From Pseudocercospora fijiensis CIRAD86 (taxonomy: Eukaryota; Ascomycota; Dothideomycetes; Mycosphaerellales; Mycosphaerellaceae): a DNA stretch of 64,000 nt. Position 1 is the stretch's first letter, and each line of letters begins with the position of its first letter. Location of the stretch: positions 649,844 to 713,843 of the forward strand of contig NW_006921532.1 of assembly GCF_000340215.1 (NCBI RefSeq). The letters run 5' to 3'. Below the pieces are notes generated by a model. That model worked only from the letters and a program-made list of their open reading frames with translations. It searched no databases and was not told the origin of the DNA. Made by a program: the position numbers and the translations under genes. Below are positions 33,660 through 45,392 of this stretch, one piece after another.

Positions 33660-36600
33660 AGCGTAGCCCCTATGCCTAGTATAAGCTACGCAGTCGCTAG
33701 TCTTGCGGCTATTAAGCCTCGCCTAAAGGAACCTAAGCCCTTTAAAGGCGATACGATTAAGGAGTCGAGGCGATTCCTTCGAGAACTTTCTATTACCTTT
33801 ATACTATCCGGAGCTACCTATTATACGGACGAGAGCAAGGTGCTTTATAGTATTATATACCTCGTAGGCGATATATAGGAGCGATAGTATAATAAAAACA
33901 GCCTTAAGGACCTATAGAATTATACCTACTAGGACTTTAAAACCTTCTATCGGGACTGCGTCGGGGACCCTATAAACCGTATACTAAACGTAACCCTCGA
34001 GTATAAGGCGGCCCGTTAGCGTAAGGGACAGTTAGTCTAAAGCTTTGCCCTTAAGCTCGCAGTGCTCGAAGATTAACTTAGCGACTATAGCGAGGAGTAT
34101 AGGATCCGCTATCTCCTCGTTAAACTCTAGCCGGCGATTCGTAGCGCGATTATTAAATACTATATAGTGCTAACGACGCGTTACGAACTCGTAGAGCTTG
34201 CGACGCGTATCGAGACCCCTAATAAGCCGTCTAGCAAACGCAAGGATCGTAACTACGATAAAACCGGAGGTAGCAAAGGTAAGAAGCGTCGATCTAATAG
34301 TTAGGCCCGTAAGTAGCAGTTAAATCGCGACCGTAGCGTAGGCGGAAAGCATACGAAGGGCGATAACTCGTAAGGCAGGTATAATATTAGCAAGGTCGAA
34401 TGTTATAGCTGTCGTTAGAAAGGCTATTACAAGAACGCGTACCCGAACCGCTATCTCTAGAAAGACGACAACCCTACGGTACGCAAGGTAGCCGCTAACG
34501 CTAAAGAAAAGAAGAACGACTCGAAGGCTAAGGGAAAAGATAAGGCACCTCCTAAGAGCTAGGGATAGGTACGGAATCTTAACTAAGTAGCTTAGTAGTA
34601 GTAGTACCTACGGGACGCGTACGCGGAGCAATTGTTACGTAAGAAGGGGAAGTGTCCGTCGAATGCTTATTAGATAATGCTGCTAATATTAATATAGTAT
34701 CTTAAGAATTCGTTCTACGATACTAGCCTTAGCGGATTGTTAACGCCGTACTGCCTAGTACCGATAGTTTCTAGGGCGACCGAGGATACTACTACGGAGC
34801 GCATTATCTACGCTTACGGATCGCCGACTCTATAGGCTAAGAACGTATTACTACCGGAGTGTTCTACGCTTTCGAAATGCCCCTCCCTAATATCATTCTT
34901 AGTAGGCCTTAGAGGCGCGATTAAAAGGTAATCGTCGATAGCTCGACGGATGCCTAGACCTATAGGAACGAAGCTATAGCGCGTTCGATACGCGTACGGG
35001 AACTATAGGAATTCTAGAAGGATATACGTAACGCCCTATACATATATGCGATTAGCGTTCGCTAGCTCCGCGATATCGCTAAGGGTTCCTCCTTACTAGA
35101 AGAATTTAAAGACTTCGAAGACGTCTTTATAATAATGCCCGAAGCGAGGCGCAAGCTCCTCGAAGACGTAGAGTATACGATTAACCTAATCCCCGGAACG
35201 AAGCCGCTATATAAACCTCTCTACTATTCTTTAGGAAGAGAGCTTAGCGACCTTTGTAATTACCTAAGCTTAGCCTTAGACAACGATTAGATCTAGCTTA
35301 GTATAAGCGAGGCGGGTACGCCGATCCTATTCGTACTAAAGAAGGATAGCAGTCTAAGACTCTACGTCGATTATAGGGGGCTAAACGAGATTACTATCAA
35401 AAATCGTTACCCCCTGCCCCTTATTAGCGAAACGCTTAATAGGCTTAAGGACGCCGAATAGTATACGTCCTTAGACCTCTAGGATGTATATTACCGTATT
35501 TGTATTAAGCGGGGCGACGAGTAGAAGACTACGTTCCGTACGCGGTACGGGCACTTCGAGTATAAGGTAATGCCTTTTAGGCTTACTAATGCTCCTACTA
35601 CGTTTTAAGGATACATTAATAGGGCGTTAGCTAGCCTAGTTAATATTTGCTGTATCGTCTACCTTAACGACATCCTCGTCTATAGCAAAACGCGAGAGGA
35701 CTACGTACGAGACGTACGCGCTGTCCTTACGCGGCTTAGAAAGTTTGCATTATATATAAACAGAAAGAAATATTCCTTTTAGAAGAAAGAAGTCGAATTC
35801 CTTAGGTTTATCGTTAGTACCGAAGGCGTATCGATAGATTAGCGTAGGGTAAACGCTATTAACGAGTAGCCTCGCCTATTAACGCTAAAGGAGGTTTAAT
35901 CCTTCCTCGGATTCTATAACTTCTACCGGAGGTTTATCCCTAATTACTCCCGGATCGTTACACTACTAACCGCCCTGTCGAAAGGAGCCGTAAATAGCCG
36001 AAAGCTAGGGCAGGTCCCGTAGGGCGAAAGCGAGGAGCAAGCGTTCCGCTAGCTAAAGGCTGCCTTTAGCTCGGCCTCGATATTACGACACTATAATCCT
36101 ACGAAGCCCCTACGTATCGAAACCGATACCTCTACGTTTGCCTTAGTAGGAATTATATTACAATAGAGCGAAAATAGGAATTGGTACCCTATTGCCTTCT
36201 AGTTACGAAAAATAGTCCTAGCCGAGACTAATTATAAGACCTATAACTAGGAGCTCCTAGCGGTTGTCGAGTCCTTTAAGCATTAGCGCCCGTACCTCGA
36301 TAGCGCCTAGTATACGACCCGCGTAGTTGTCGACTACGCTAATCTTAAGGGCTTTATAAAGATAAAGTAGCTTATTAGAAGGTAGGCAAGATAGGCAACC
36401 TTCCTTATATCTTTTAACTTTACTATTAAATATCGGGCTAGTAAGCGAAACCTAGCCGATACGCCTTTACGACGTAGCGACTACGAGAGCAAGTCGTAGG
36501 CGGTAAACAACCTTCTCCCTATATTATAGTCGAAACTAGCTCTATAGTTAAATCTGCCCGAGGATATCGAGCCGATTATAAAACGCATCTCTATTATATA

Positions 36601-38260
36601 TATAGGGATGCGAGACGCTAGTGCAGCGCTAGCGGAACGCAAGAGTTTTATTAGCAGTCCTATAAGAGTAGCGGCTACTATCGTTAGGAATAACGGGCCC
36701 TACTACGAGACACCTAATATAATCCTTAGTTTCGTACGCACTTTATAATAGCTAGAGCAAGCGAGAGGAGGAGGCTTATACGAGACAAGCTTACCGGCGG
36801 GTAGCTTAGCCTCGTTAAGTAGTTCTAACCTCCCGCCTAGCTATTCTCGTCGTAGTAACCTTATTTACTACGGCGATGCGCTATATATCCCTAAGGACTA
36901 CGTATTGCGTATGCAACTAATACGCATATACTACGACGACCCTTTAGCTAGACACTTTAGTATAGCTAAGACTATAGACCTAATACGCCGAAAGTACTTC
37001 TAGCCGAAGATAGCCGAGGATGTTACGGCCTATATCCGTACCTATAGAATTTGTTAACGGTCGAAGGCGAAGCGCTATCGCCCCTATAGAGAGCTCGCTG
37101 CTCTACCTATACCGACCCGACCTTAGTAAGAGTTAACAATAGACTTTATTACCGATCTCCCGCCGAGCAAGCTCGGCGCCTACGTATATACTACGATCCT
37201 CGTAATAGTCGACCGCTATACGAAGATAAGCCTCTTTATCCTAACGACGAAGAAGTGTATAGTAGTAGAACTCGCGGATATCCTTTAAAGGGAGGTAATT
37301 AGACGTTTTAGAGTGCTATTAGGTATTGTTAGCGATCGTAGATCGCTATTTACTAGCTAGTTTTAGAGCGACTTCTGCTTCGAAGCGTATATAAAGCGCA
37401 GGCTTAGTATAGCCTTCTATCCTTAGACTAATAGGCAAACCGAACGCGCGAACTAGACCCTCGAGCAATACCTACGATACTATTACTCCGAGAACTAGGA
37501 TAATTAGGCTAAACTATTGCCCTAGGCAGAGTTTGCCTATAACAACAGCGTTTATCCTGCGTTACGTATAAGCCCCTTTAGGATGCTCTACGGCTTTAAT
37601 CCTAATTTAATGCTAAGGTAAATAAGCTGCTAGCTCGGGACGAGCTAACTAAGGGAAGGGCACTAGCAGCTATCGACGCTGCGGAGCGACTATAGAAAGC
37701 GCATAAAACGCTTACGGAACGCTAGCAGAAAGTAGCAGAATACTAGGCTAAGCAATACAATACATACTATACTACTAAGACATATAGTATAGGCGACTTA
37801 GTCTTACTATCGATAAAGAACATTAGCTTAGATGTCCTAAAGAAGAAACTTAGCCCGAAGTATATAGGGCCTTTCCGTATTATTAACGCAGTTAGAGCGT
37901 AGGCGTACCGCCTAGCACTACCGTCAAGTACGAAGATCTACAATGTTTTCTATATTTCCCTCCTCGAGCCTTAGTATAGGCGCGATAGCGAGGAGTATAA
38001 GATAAGTATACCTATCGCTAAAGGTAACGAGTAGTAGGTAGAAACAATCGTAGTAAAGAAGATAAAGAAGCGGAAGGCGTACTACCTTATTAAGTAGCGA
38101 GGTTAGCCTAAAGAATACAACACTTAGGAGCTAGCTATTTATATTAAAGATTCTATAGCGTTAGACGAGTTCGAAGCTTAAGCGAAGCGCAAGCGTAGGT
38201 AGTAATTAAAACAAAAGAAAATAAGACTTAAGAAAAAATAGTAGACACATACTCGTTTCG
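33660..38260 (+). pseudogene. gag-pol of element C, RIP-inactivated
   Basis: gag begins near 33672 (LKEPKPFKGD, typical of fungal Gypsy gag). The zinc knuckle at 34401-34443 has lost its His and last Cys to Tyr, with a stop inside. The reverse transcriptase (about 35320-35830) has its catalytic box read as YLND (35660-35671). RNase H, a zinc-binding integrase N-terminus, the integrase core (LTIDFITDLPPSKLGAY near 37135) and a C-terminal part (IGPFRIINA, NVFYISLLEP) follow. A chromodomain-like region lies near 38040-38170. Near 37615 the frame shifts by an indel, which RIP does not explain. Confidence 0.82.
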
Positions 38261-38340
38261 CTACTAAAAAGGGCCTATCGGCCTAATATATATACAGATA
38301 GCGCCGCGTAGGCGCGGCGACGGCGGGCCGCCTACCCTAC

Positions 38341-39000
38341 TTATCGTTATCCTCCTCTTCGTCCTCCTCTTCGATACCTATAGCGGCATCGATAGTAGCG
38401 ACGGCGTTAGCGCCGACGCGCTAAGCGAGGTTCTAGTGCGGTTAGTATGCGAAGCGTAAGTAAAACGAGGCTGCGGGAAAAAACTATACCTAACGACCGA
38501 TCTCTACTAAACTAGCTAGGTTAGTACCGATATACTCGAGCGTACTAAGCAAGTTAACGTCCGTAAGGGACCCGCTAGCGGCCCTCTTACGGGCTAGGGC
38601 TTTGCCGCCTAGGGTTACCTTATTCTTATTAGTATAAAAGACGTTAAGCGTAGATAGGATAACTAACATCGAGGTTAGTATACGGAGCGCAAGCGAAGCG
38701 CGTACGAAATATACGTACGACGACGGAGTCTAACTCGGCCTAGAGTGCCTCTAAGGCCTCGTCCGACTCCTCGACGGAGTCGTAGCCGTCTAGGTTATAC
38801 AAGTCGCGCGCGGAGCGCGCGGCGCGAATGCGGGCTAGTAGCGAGACGAGGGAGCGTACCGTAATAGGAGTATAGGGGTAATAGCTGCTATAGCAGCGAT
38901 TATAGTTGCGCTTAGTAGCTAGGTCTATATTGCCGCCTATATAAAGCTTAGTTAGGTCTACTAAAGCGAGTTAGTTACGAAGCGCATACGCGTAGCAAGT
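38341..39000 (-). pseudogene. Antisense ORF in the 3' region of element C, unknown function
   Basis: The minus strand between the chromodomain and the 3' LTR carries protein-like text in at least two frames: a heptad-like acidic segment (YDSVEESDEALEALQAELD, about 38730-38790) and a C-terminus ending in a very acidic tail (EEEDEEEDNDK) with the stop near 38341. Stops inside are of the RIP type. The two parts may be exons or may be offset by an indel. I do not recognise the family. Extra antisense ORFs are known from some plant Gypsy elements, but that does not identify this one. Confidence 0.45.
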
Positions 39001-39571
39001 AGCGAGAAAACGTACCGTTAGCTGTTATATGCTTAAAGTAACGAGTGTAGCCCTTTAGGACTTTTAGGGGGCGCTAGGCCGGCGTAGTAGGCGTCGTAGG
39101 GCTAGCGCCTGCGGCGCGCTTGCCTGCGGTACGCGTAGGGGTAGATATGCTAGTAATGTTTTTTTTTAATAGATATTTAAAAAAGAAAAATCTTTAAGTA
39201 ATACTAGGGGGGCGCGAGGGCAGAGTAGGCGGGGCGTAGGCGTATAGTGTTCGGAGCGCTTAGAAAAAGAAGAAGTTTTTAAGCGGGCTTCGAATGCTTT
39301 AAATACTCGCCTCGCTTTCGGATAGCTTGCGTTCTCGCGTAGCTACCGCGTTCTTAGAAATTTAGGCAACTTCTAGTTAGTACTAGAAGCAGCCGCGCTT
39401 TAAATCTATAAACAAATAAGCAACTACGAGGCAGATCGTAACGTGCCTAGCAACTATAGCGTAGCAACAGATGCGTATAAGGTGCGTATATATAGCGTAG
39501 AGTATAAGAAATAGTATAATTTACTATATTGCCCTATAGCTAGGATAGCTATACTAGGGGAAGGAGATAAT

Positions 39572-39879
39572 TGTAAGAACCTAAGCAAGTGAAGTCTCCT
39601 GTCCTGCCTTAGCAAGCCTATATAACAATCATGTAATGTTATTACGTATAGTACGATGTAGCCGCGCTAGCGATAAGCTTGCTTAGCGTATACGCGTAAT
39701 ACTCGATTACTCGTACGGACATGCTCGGTAGCCGGCACGGCAGATATGCTATCTGTGCTAGGCCTAGTTAATAGTAGTCGCTCTGCCCTATTCTAAGAAA
39801 GGCACGGTTTAGTTCTACTTTCTATTACGGCGATTAGTAGAGGGTGTTCTATACGTTGCTATATACCTATTTTCTTACA
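39572..39879 (+). repeat. 3' LTR of element C (308 bp)
   Basis: It starts TGTAAGAACC and ends TTCTTACA. It has the same length as the 5' LTR and aligns without gaps. Confidence 0.9.
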
Positions 39880-39884
39880 GCTTA

Positions 39885-41973
39885 GTATACAATTTAGGTC
39901 TATATAGACTATAACAACCGCCGTAGTATTACTAAGGTTACTAGGGTTATAGGTCGATAGGCTAGATAGGCCGTCTACCTCGCTAGGTTTGATTTTAATA
40001 TATTATACCGGCTAGGCGTAAGTAACCCTACCGATAGCCTATCGAGGCGACCTAATTACGATAGCGAGACCTAATATATTAATTCTTTGTTTCTAACCCT
40101 ATAGTATAAGATTGCTATAGCCCGTATTGTTAATAAGCAAGCGTAGGATAAGCGGACTTCCGGACCCCGCGGCGACAACAAATACTATAGCGGAGTTATC
40201 GTTCTTCTAGTATACGTTAAAAGAAAGGACGTAGATCGCTCGAGCTATAATAACTCGATTAAAGACATTGCTATCTATAGTAATAGCCTATATAGCGACA
40301 GCACTATAGAAGAGGTTATAGTAGTTCCGGCTACTAGTACTATTAGATATATATAATGCGTACCTCGTTCGATAGCACGGGTACTATTAAATAACCTTGC
40401 AAATAGGGATAGTTAATCGTTTATAGATAAGCTATTGCGTGCTTAGTAGAGGGACGCCTTTGCTATCGAGCGTATTAATAAGCTTGTAAGTAGGCGGGCG
40501 ACTCGATCTAGTAAGAGTAATAACAATTAGTCGATCGACGACAAAGGTTACTTAAAGTTTAAGGGTAGGTATTATATCCCCGCTAAACAATCGATTAGAT
40601 AAGAGCTTTTAAAGAGGCACTATAATAGTAAGCTCGCTAGTTACTATAGTATAGAGAGGTCGCACGAGTTACTATCGCGCACATACTACTAGCTAAATAG
40701 TAAGCGGCATATAAAGGAGTATATACAGACCTATGCAGTATACTAGCGAGTTAAAGCACTAAAGCACTTACTATTTAGCGAGTTGTCTTCACTTCCTGTT
40801 CCTAGGAAGCTATTTGCTAAGCTTATAATAGACTTTATTATAGGCCTTCTGCCTGCTAAGCGCAGGGGCAGCAAGGATGTATATAATGCTATCCTTATTA
40901 TAGTAGATCGATTTACTAAAGGCGCTCGATATATCCCGGCGCGTAAGGATTGGACTGCTATTAATATAGTAGAGTCGCTATAGACTAACATCTTCTACAC
41001 CTATTAGGGGACCCCTAAGGGGATAGTCTCCGATAGGGGTACGACATTTATATCGCACTATTAGAGCGAAATATGCCTATAGCTAAGACTAAAGCATCGG
41101 CTATTAACAGCCTTCTATCTATAGACTAACGGTTAAACAGAGAGGCAGAATACTACCCTATAGCAGTACCTACGCAGTTATATTAATAAGAACCCCGAGG
41201 ACTAGGTTAACCTCCTATAACTAGCTAAATTCGTATACAATAATAGTGTCTACTTATCTACTAAGGTCTCCCCTTATTTTGCTATAATAGGCTAGAACGC
41301 TGCCTTACTATAAGACCTATTTACCTCGCTCGAGGCCGAGCGCAAGGAAAGGGAAGCGTATTAAGTACTAATACCTAAGACACTAGCGGCTATTAAGAGG
41401 GTTCAAAAGATGCGAGAGATTTACGCTAAGATAGCTAACAAACTAGCAAAGGCCTAGGCCTATTAGAAGGCCTATTACGACAAACATTATATACCGATAA
41501 CCTTTAAGTAAGGCGATATAGTTATGCTAAGCACTAAGAACCTCCGTATCCGCAAGCACCTATTACCTAACAGTAAAACAAGGCCTAAGCTCGCACTAAG
41601 ATACATTAGTCTATTCCGTATTCGAGAAGTTAAGGGCTCCTCCGTATAGGCCTATTAGTTGTAGCTTCCTCCTTATTATACTATCTATAACACCTTCTAT
41701 ATATCCCTCCTTAAGCTATATTACCTACGCGAGGGGGATAAAGCCCCTACTAAACACGAAGACATACTAGCGGATAGTAAAGAGCTATAGTCTATAGAAC
41801 GTATCCTATAGTACTAGACTAGGAAAGGCAAGAAGGAGTACCTATTAAGATAGCAAGGCTATTTACCTAAATAGGACTCGTAGGAAGCTAAAGCCTCTTT
41901 TAAAGATATAACTAAGTTGTTAGATAAGTATTAGACTAGTATAAAGAACAAGAAGAAGGCTAAGGGCCTATAA
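39885..41973 (+). pseudogene. gag-pol of element B, 3' part (end of RNase H, integrase, chromodomain), RIP-inactivated
   Basis: It continues the RNase H frame cut at 32885. The integrase zinc region and core lie at about 40560-41300 (LIIDFIIGLLPAKRRGS, ILIIVDRFTKGARYIP, IVSDRGTTF), partly in the stop-free stretch 40783-40983. The C-terminal module includes HLLPNSKTRPKLALRYI, and a chromodomain-like end (ERIL, KKEYLLR) precedes the stop at about 41971-41973. Positions 1-815 of the window are the same part of a sister copy. Confidence 0.83.
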
Positions 41974-43114
41974 TATCGCCTAGGAATAATGCTACCCCTA
42001 GGGTGCTGTTAGCTAACTAATTAGAGACAAGCAAGTGTTAGCAATAAAGGACAATAAGACTACACTAGGCGCGCTACGACGCGTTAATTAATTAATCGTA
42101 TACTCTTTTAAGGACTCTACCTCTTTACTAACGCGCCCTATAGGTCCCCCTCTTATTCCTTTATTCTATCGAGGCCTCGAGGCCTAGGCGATCGGCGAGG
42201 ACGGCGTCGCGCTTATAATAGCGCGGCCGGCGCGGCTATATTAGTAACGGTATTACCGAGTTGTTATTAGTTAAAGAAGGAAATTAGAAGAAGGTAAAGT
42301 TAGCGCTAAGACGACTAGCGCCGCTACTATTAATATTACTTGCTATTATTACTGCGCCTATAGACATAACCTTACCTATACTACGAGCCTAAGGCACCTT
42401 TAATCAAAACTTTAATCAAAACTTTAAGGCTAAGTTAAAACTTTAAGCCGCCTAAAAGATTGAGCAACTAATAGACTAACTAAGGGTAAAACTATAGAGC
42501 TAAGCTAGCCGGGGTCGATCTTACAGACAATAGGTTACTCCTCGATCTATCTAACTCTTTAAGCGAGGCGAACCTCTACTACTATACTTATAATAGCCTT
42601 TACCTATAGAAACTAGACGAGCTGTGTTTTTTCTAAAAAGATAAGATAAGATTAACAATTAAAGGCTGCTAAACCTAACTAATTAGGGCTAGCGAAACTA
42701 CGAACAATAATAGCCCTCGTAACAATAAGAACAAACCCTCGGAAGCGGATATAGCTAGGTCTTTTAGAGTAGACGTAAAGAACTCGGAACGATATTACTT
42801 AGAACAGAGGCAGGGCTGCAATACCTCGTACGTCTACCTATTATAGTAGGGAAGACGCGCTCGTATTGTAATTAGTCGAAGGTCCCTAATTCTCCTAGTT
42901 ATATATCACTTTATTATATATAAGGATAGCGCAGTTAGAGTTAGATATTGTATTGTGTTAGAGGTAAGGTTTGATATAGTTACATAATCGGTAATTGCGT
43001 GTTTAATTTAGCGCGGACTAAGAAGCTTGCTAGACCTGCTAAGTTAGTAGCGATAGAGGTTAAGAATAGAACATAGACCGGCTACGAGGGCGCGGCCTTT
43101 AGAAGGGAAGCGTA

Positions 43115-43311
43115 TATTAGGACTAAAGAGGTTACACGTAATTAGCATATAACTAGGCTCGAGTAAAGCTAGGGTCTTAATGCCTTAGGCAGGGCTTAGC
43201 GCTTAGCGTTAGGCTAACTAGCCTGCCTTCCTCCCTCTTCTCTTAGATCTCTATCGAATACTACCTATACCTACTACTACCCTATCTACCTACTAATAGA
43301 CCCTTCTTACA
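43115..43311 (+). repeat. 3' LTR of element B (197 bp)
   Basis: It starts TATTAGG and ends CTTACA, followed directly by the atcta duplication at 43312-43316. Confidence 0.9.
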
Positions 43312-43316
43312 ATCTA

Positions 43317-44060
43317 GTAGGCTTATAGTCGTTATACTACTTCTAATAGCGCTTAACTATATCTCGGATCCGACCTTCTATATAATAGCTAGTATTAGCC
43401 TCGAAGTGCTTAATAATTAGTAAGGCAAAATCGTCCGATATGCGGCTGTCGCTATTAACTCGATTATAGTCGTCTTCTACGCCTTCTAGTAGGTTAAAGT
43501 TGTGCTAAGAGTCTTTAGTAGCAGTAGAAGGCTAAGAGTCGCTTAAATCTAGTATAGGCTATTAGACTACAGCCTATTATTGTTGTTCCTATTATTGTTA
43601 TTCCTATTATTGCCGCTACCGCTCGAGGTAAGCCGTTAAAGAGGTATCTATACCTCTTTAAATAAGTTAAAATAACCGGCCTTAGTAGAGTTAAAATTAG
43701 TATCTAGTTAGTAGCTATACTGCTCTCGCTATCGCTATTATAGCTTAAATTAGTTAATAAGCTTGCTATAGACATAGAGCGACTATATAGTAGCCGCTTA
43801 ATAACCGACTAGATTAGAGGCAATAGACTTCCGACTAAATATAGCTATATTAAAGAGACATCTATATAAAGAGGGTTACCTCGTAGAGCTACTCGAATAG
43901 GTATAGGCGGTGCCTATAGTAGTAGGTAGACTAGAGTAGTAAAGGCTAGTATAGAAGAGCCGGAGCCTAGGTCGATAATACGAGAGGGATAAGAGAGGGG
44001 GTCTATAGTAGCTATAATCGAGAATAAGGGTAGTTATACTAATAATTAAAGACCTCTCCT
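43317..44060 (-). pseudogene. Harbinger minus-strand ORF, N-terminal part
   Basis: The minus-strand frame includes SDDFALLIIKHFEANTSYYI and RIRDIVKRY. It crosses the element B insertion site in frame (YNDYKPTR, then a RIPed codon, then RAIKGIDTLI). Further upstream the frame is too damaged to place the start. It is likely the DNA-binding partner protein of the transposase, by position only. Confidence 0.5.
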
Positions 44061-44545
44061 ACTTCTAAAGATAGCTCTTATCCTATAGACGACATACTAT
44101 AATTAATCCTCGAATTTAGGTTCTATCTAGTTAGTAGTAGCCCTTTAGCGGCCCCCTAGTAGCCTCTATTACTAATTATAATAACGGCTATATACCTAGA
44201 CCTTTATATATATAAGTTAGTGCCCTCTCGTACTACTATCTCGAAGACCTAATAGCTACTTTCTACCTCGCTATCGTAGAGCCAATTTGCCTTTAATAAG
44301 CTAAGCCGGACAGGGTTTAAGCTACCTTCTATATTCTTCTAATACCTAACTTCTTCTAGCTAAGGCAGGATTACTACCCCTACGAGTCGTAAATATAGTG
44401 TCTTATATGCTTTTAAACGCGCGCGTTTAAAAGCACGGTCTAAGGTCTACGAGTTGATAATTTACCCCTATTCAAACCGGCGGTCGAAGGATGCGGTACT
44501 AACCTTCGCATCCACCTTGTTCCCCGACTGCGCGAAATTGGTGGC

Positions 44546-44559
44546 TTCTAAAGGTCCCT
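44546..44559 (-). repeat. Right terminal inverted repeat of the Harbinger-like element
   Basis: ttctaaaggtccct, the inverse of the left end with one transition; followed by ATT at 44560-44562. Confidence 0.75.
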
Positions 44560-45392
44560 ATTAGAACTACTAGAACTGGGTCCTATCGCTAGAACGACAG
44601 GGCCGCGAAAACCCCAGGTGCAAATTAACGTATTCTCTCCGGACTCGCGTGCTGCCAACAATGGGGAGCGGTATTTGGCACTTCGTCAAAAGCTATGCTT
44701 TGAGCTTCCAGACGTCTGCACGCGATAGCCTGATGGCGTTCCAGCCCAGGATCCGCAGGGAATAAATGAGTGCATCTTCCCCTCTGGCCACCTGCCTCTG
44801 CCCACAGCACTACCTGTTGTTCCCCTCCCTTTCCAGAATGTTATGACAGCCCAGCTTGTCCTCTCGCAGCGACGTCTTTTCCCACAACGATCAAGTCAAA
44901 CATTGCCCAGATTTGTCGCAGAGAGCGACAGGACCTCGCCAAAATGCATTGAACCAAGTGAGGGGACAAGATCCGAAATGTGCACAGCAGTCCAAAGTAG
45001 ACGAAGACGAGGTCGAGGGGGTGTGATGTGAGAATGAATTCATTGGCGACTTTCAAAACGATACATATCCAGATTGGAAGATCGCTTGACCCATGTCTCG
45101 CCAAGCTTATCCGAAAACTCTAATCTTCTTCAGATCATGTGACTCTCACGCTCGCGATAACGCGAACCCGCATGCACGCAGTCCTAGAACCAATGAGTAT
45201 GAGACTCGAGTATTGGTGATGAATGACCGAGGACTCCAAATATCACTTCTTCCACACCTTTCAAGCCGTCGGCACTCTGATATCGCGGCCTAGCCAGTAC
45301 AAGCCAGCATGTCATTCCTTATCAGCTTTCCTGGCAGCCAACCAAATTGAACCAATGTCAGCTACGAAACGCCTATGGCTTGATGCTGATAG
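44560..45392. other. Region between the transposon and the permease fragment
   Basis: About 830 bp. The first 30-40 bp still look mildly RIPed (agaactactagaactggg) and then composition is ordinary. I searched for the missing N-terminal part of the permease and found no matching helices in any frame. No other gene is supported. Confidence 0.45.

Larger units (their letters stand above)
32886..39879 (+). mobile_element. Element C: complete RIPed Ty3/Gypsy retrotransposon nested in element B, 6994 bp, TSD gctta
   Basis: Two 308-bp LTRs (32886-33193 and 39572-39879) are flanked by a perfect gctta duplication (32881-32885 and 39880-39884). The polypurine tract is ggggaaggag (39557-39566). It contains gag, reverse transcriptase, RNase H, integrase and a chromodomain-like end, then a 1.3-kb 3' region with an antisense ORF. 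Its removal rejoins the RNase H frame of element B. Confidence 0.92.
29224..43311 (+). mobile_element. Element B: complete RIPed Ty3/Gypsy retrotransposon, TSD atcta, interrupted by element C
   Basis: Two 197-bp LTRs (29224-29420 and 43115-43311) are flanked by a perfect atcta duplication (29219-29223 and 43312-43316). A polypurine tract (agaagggaag, 43101-43110) precedes the 3' LTR. Without element C and one gctta copy the element is 7089 bp. The left-edge element (1-2272) is a second copy of this family. It is inserted into the Harbinger minus-strand ORF. Confidence 0.92.
13228..44559 (+). mobile_element. PIF/Harbinger-like DNA transposon (about 4 kb) expanded to 31.3 kb by nested LTR retrotransposons
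   Basis: The ends carry 14-bp terminal inverted repeats (agggaccttYagaa) and are flanked by ATT on both sides (13225-13227 and 44560-44562). The element's own DNA is 13228-14806, 28091-29218 and 43317-44559, plus one copy of each target duplication, about 3960 bp in all. It has a DDE transposase on the plus strand at the left end and a second long ORF on the minus strand, the two-gene plan of PIF/Harbinger elements. The minus-strand frame reads straight through both empty sites once A and B are removed, which confirms the boundaries. The element is RIPed throughout. PIF/Harbinger elements usually duplicate TWA, so ATT is slightly unusual and the exact end could be off by a base. Confidence 0.85.

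Noticed and set aside
13228..44559. CRISPR array or tandem satellite in the repeat-rich block
   Set aside because: The repeats are LTR pairs and element copies with target duplications; there are no regularly spaced short repeats.
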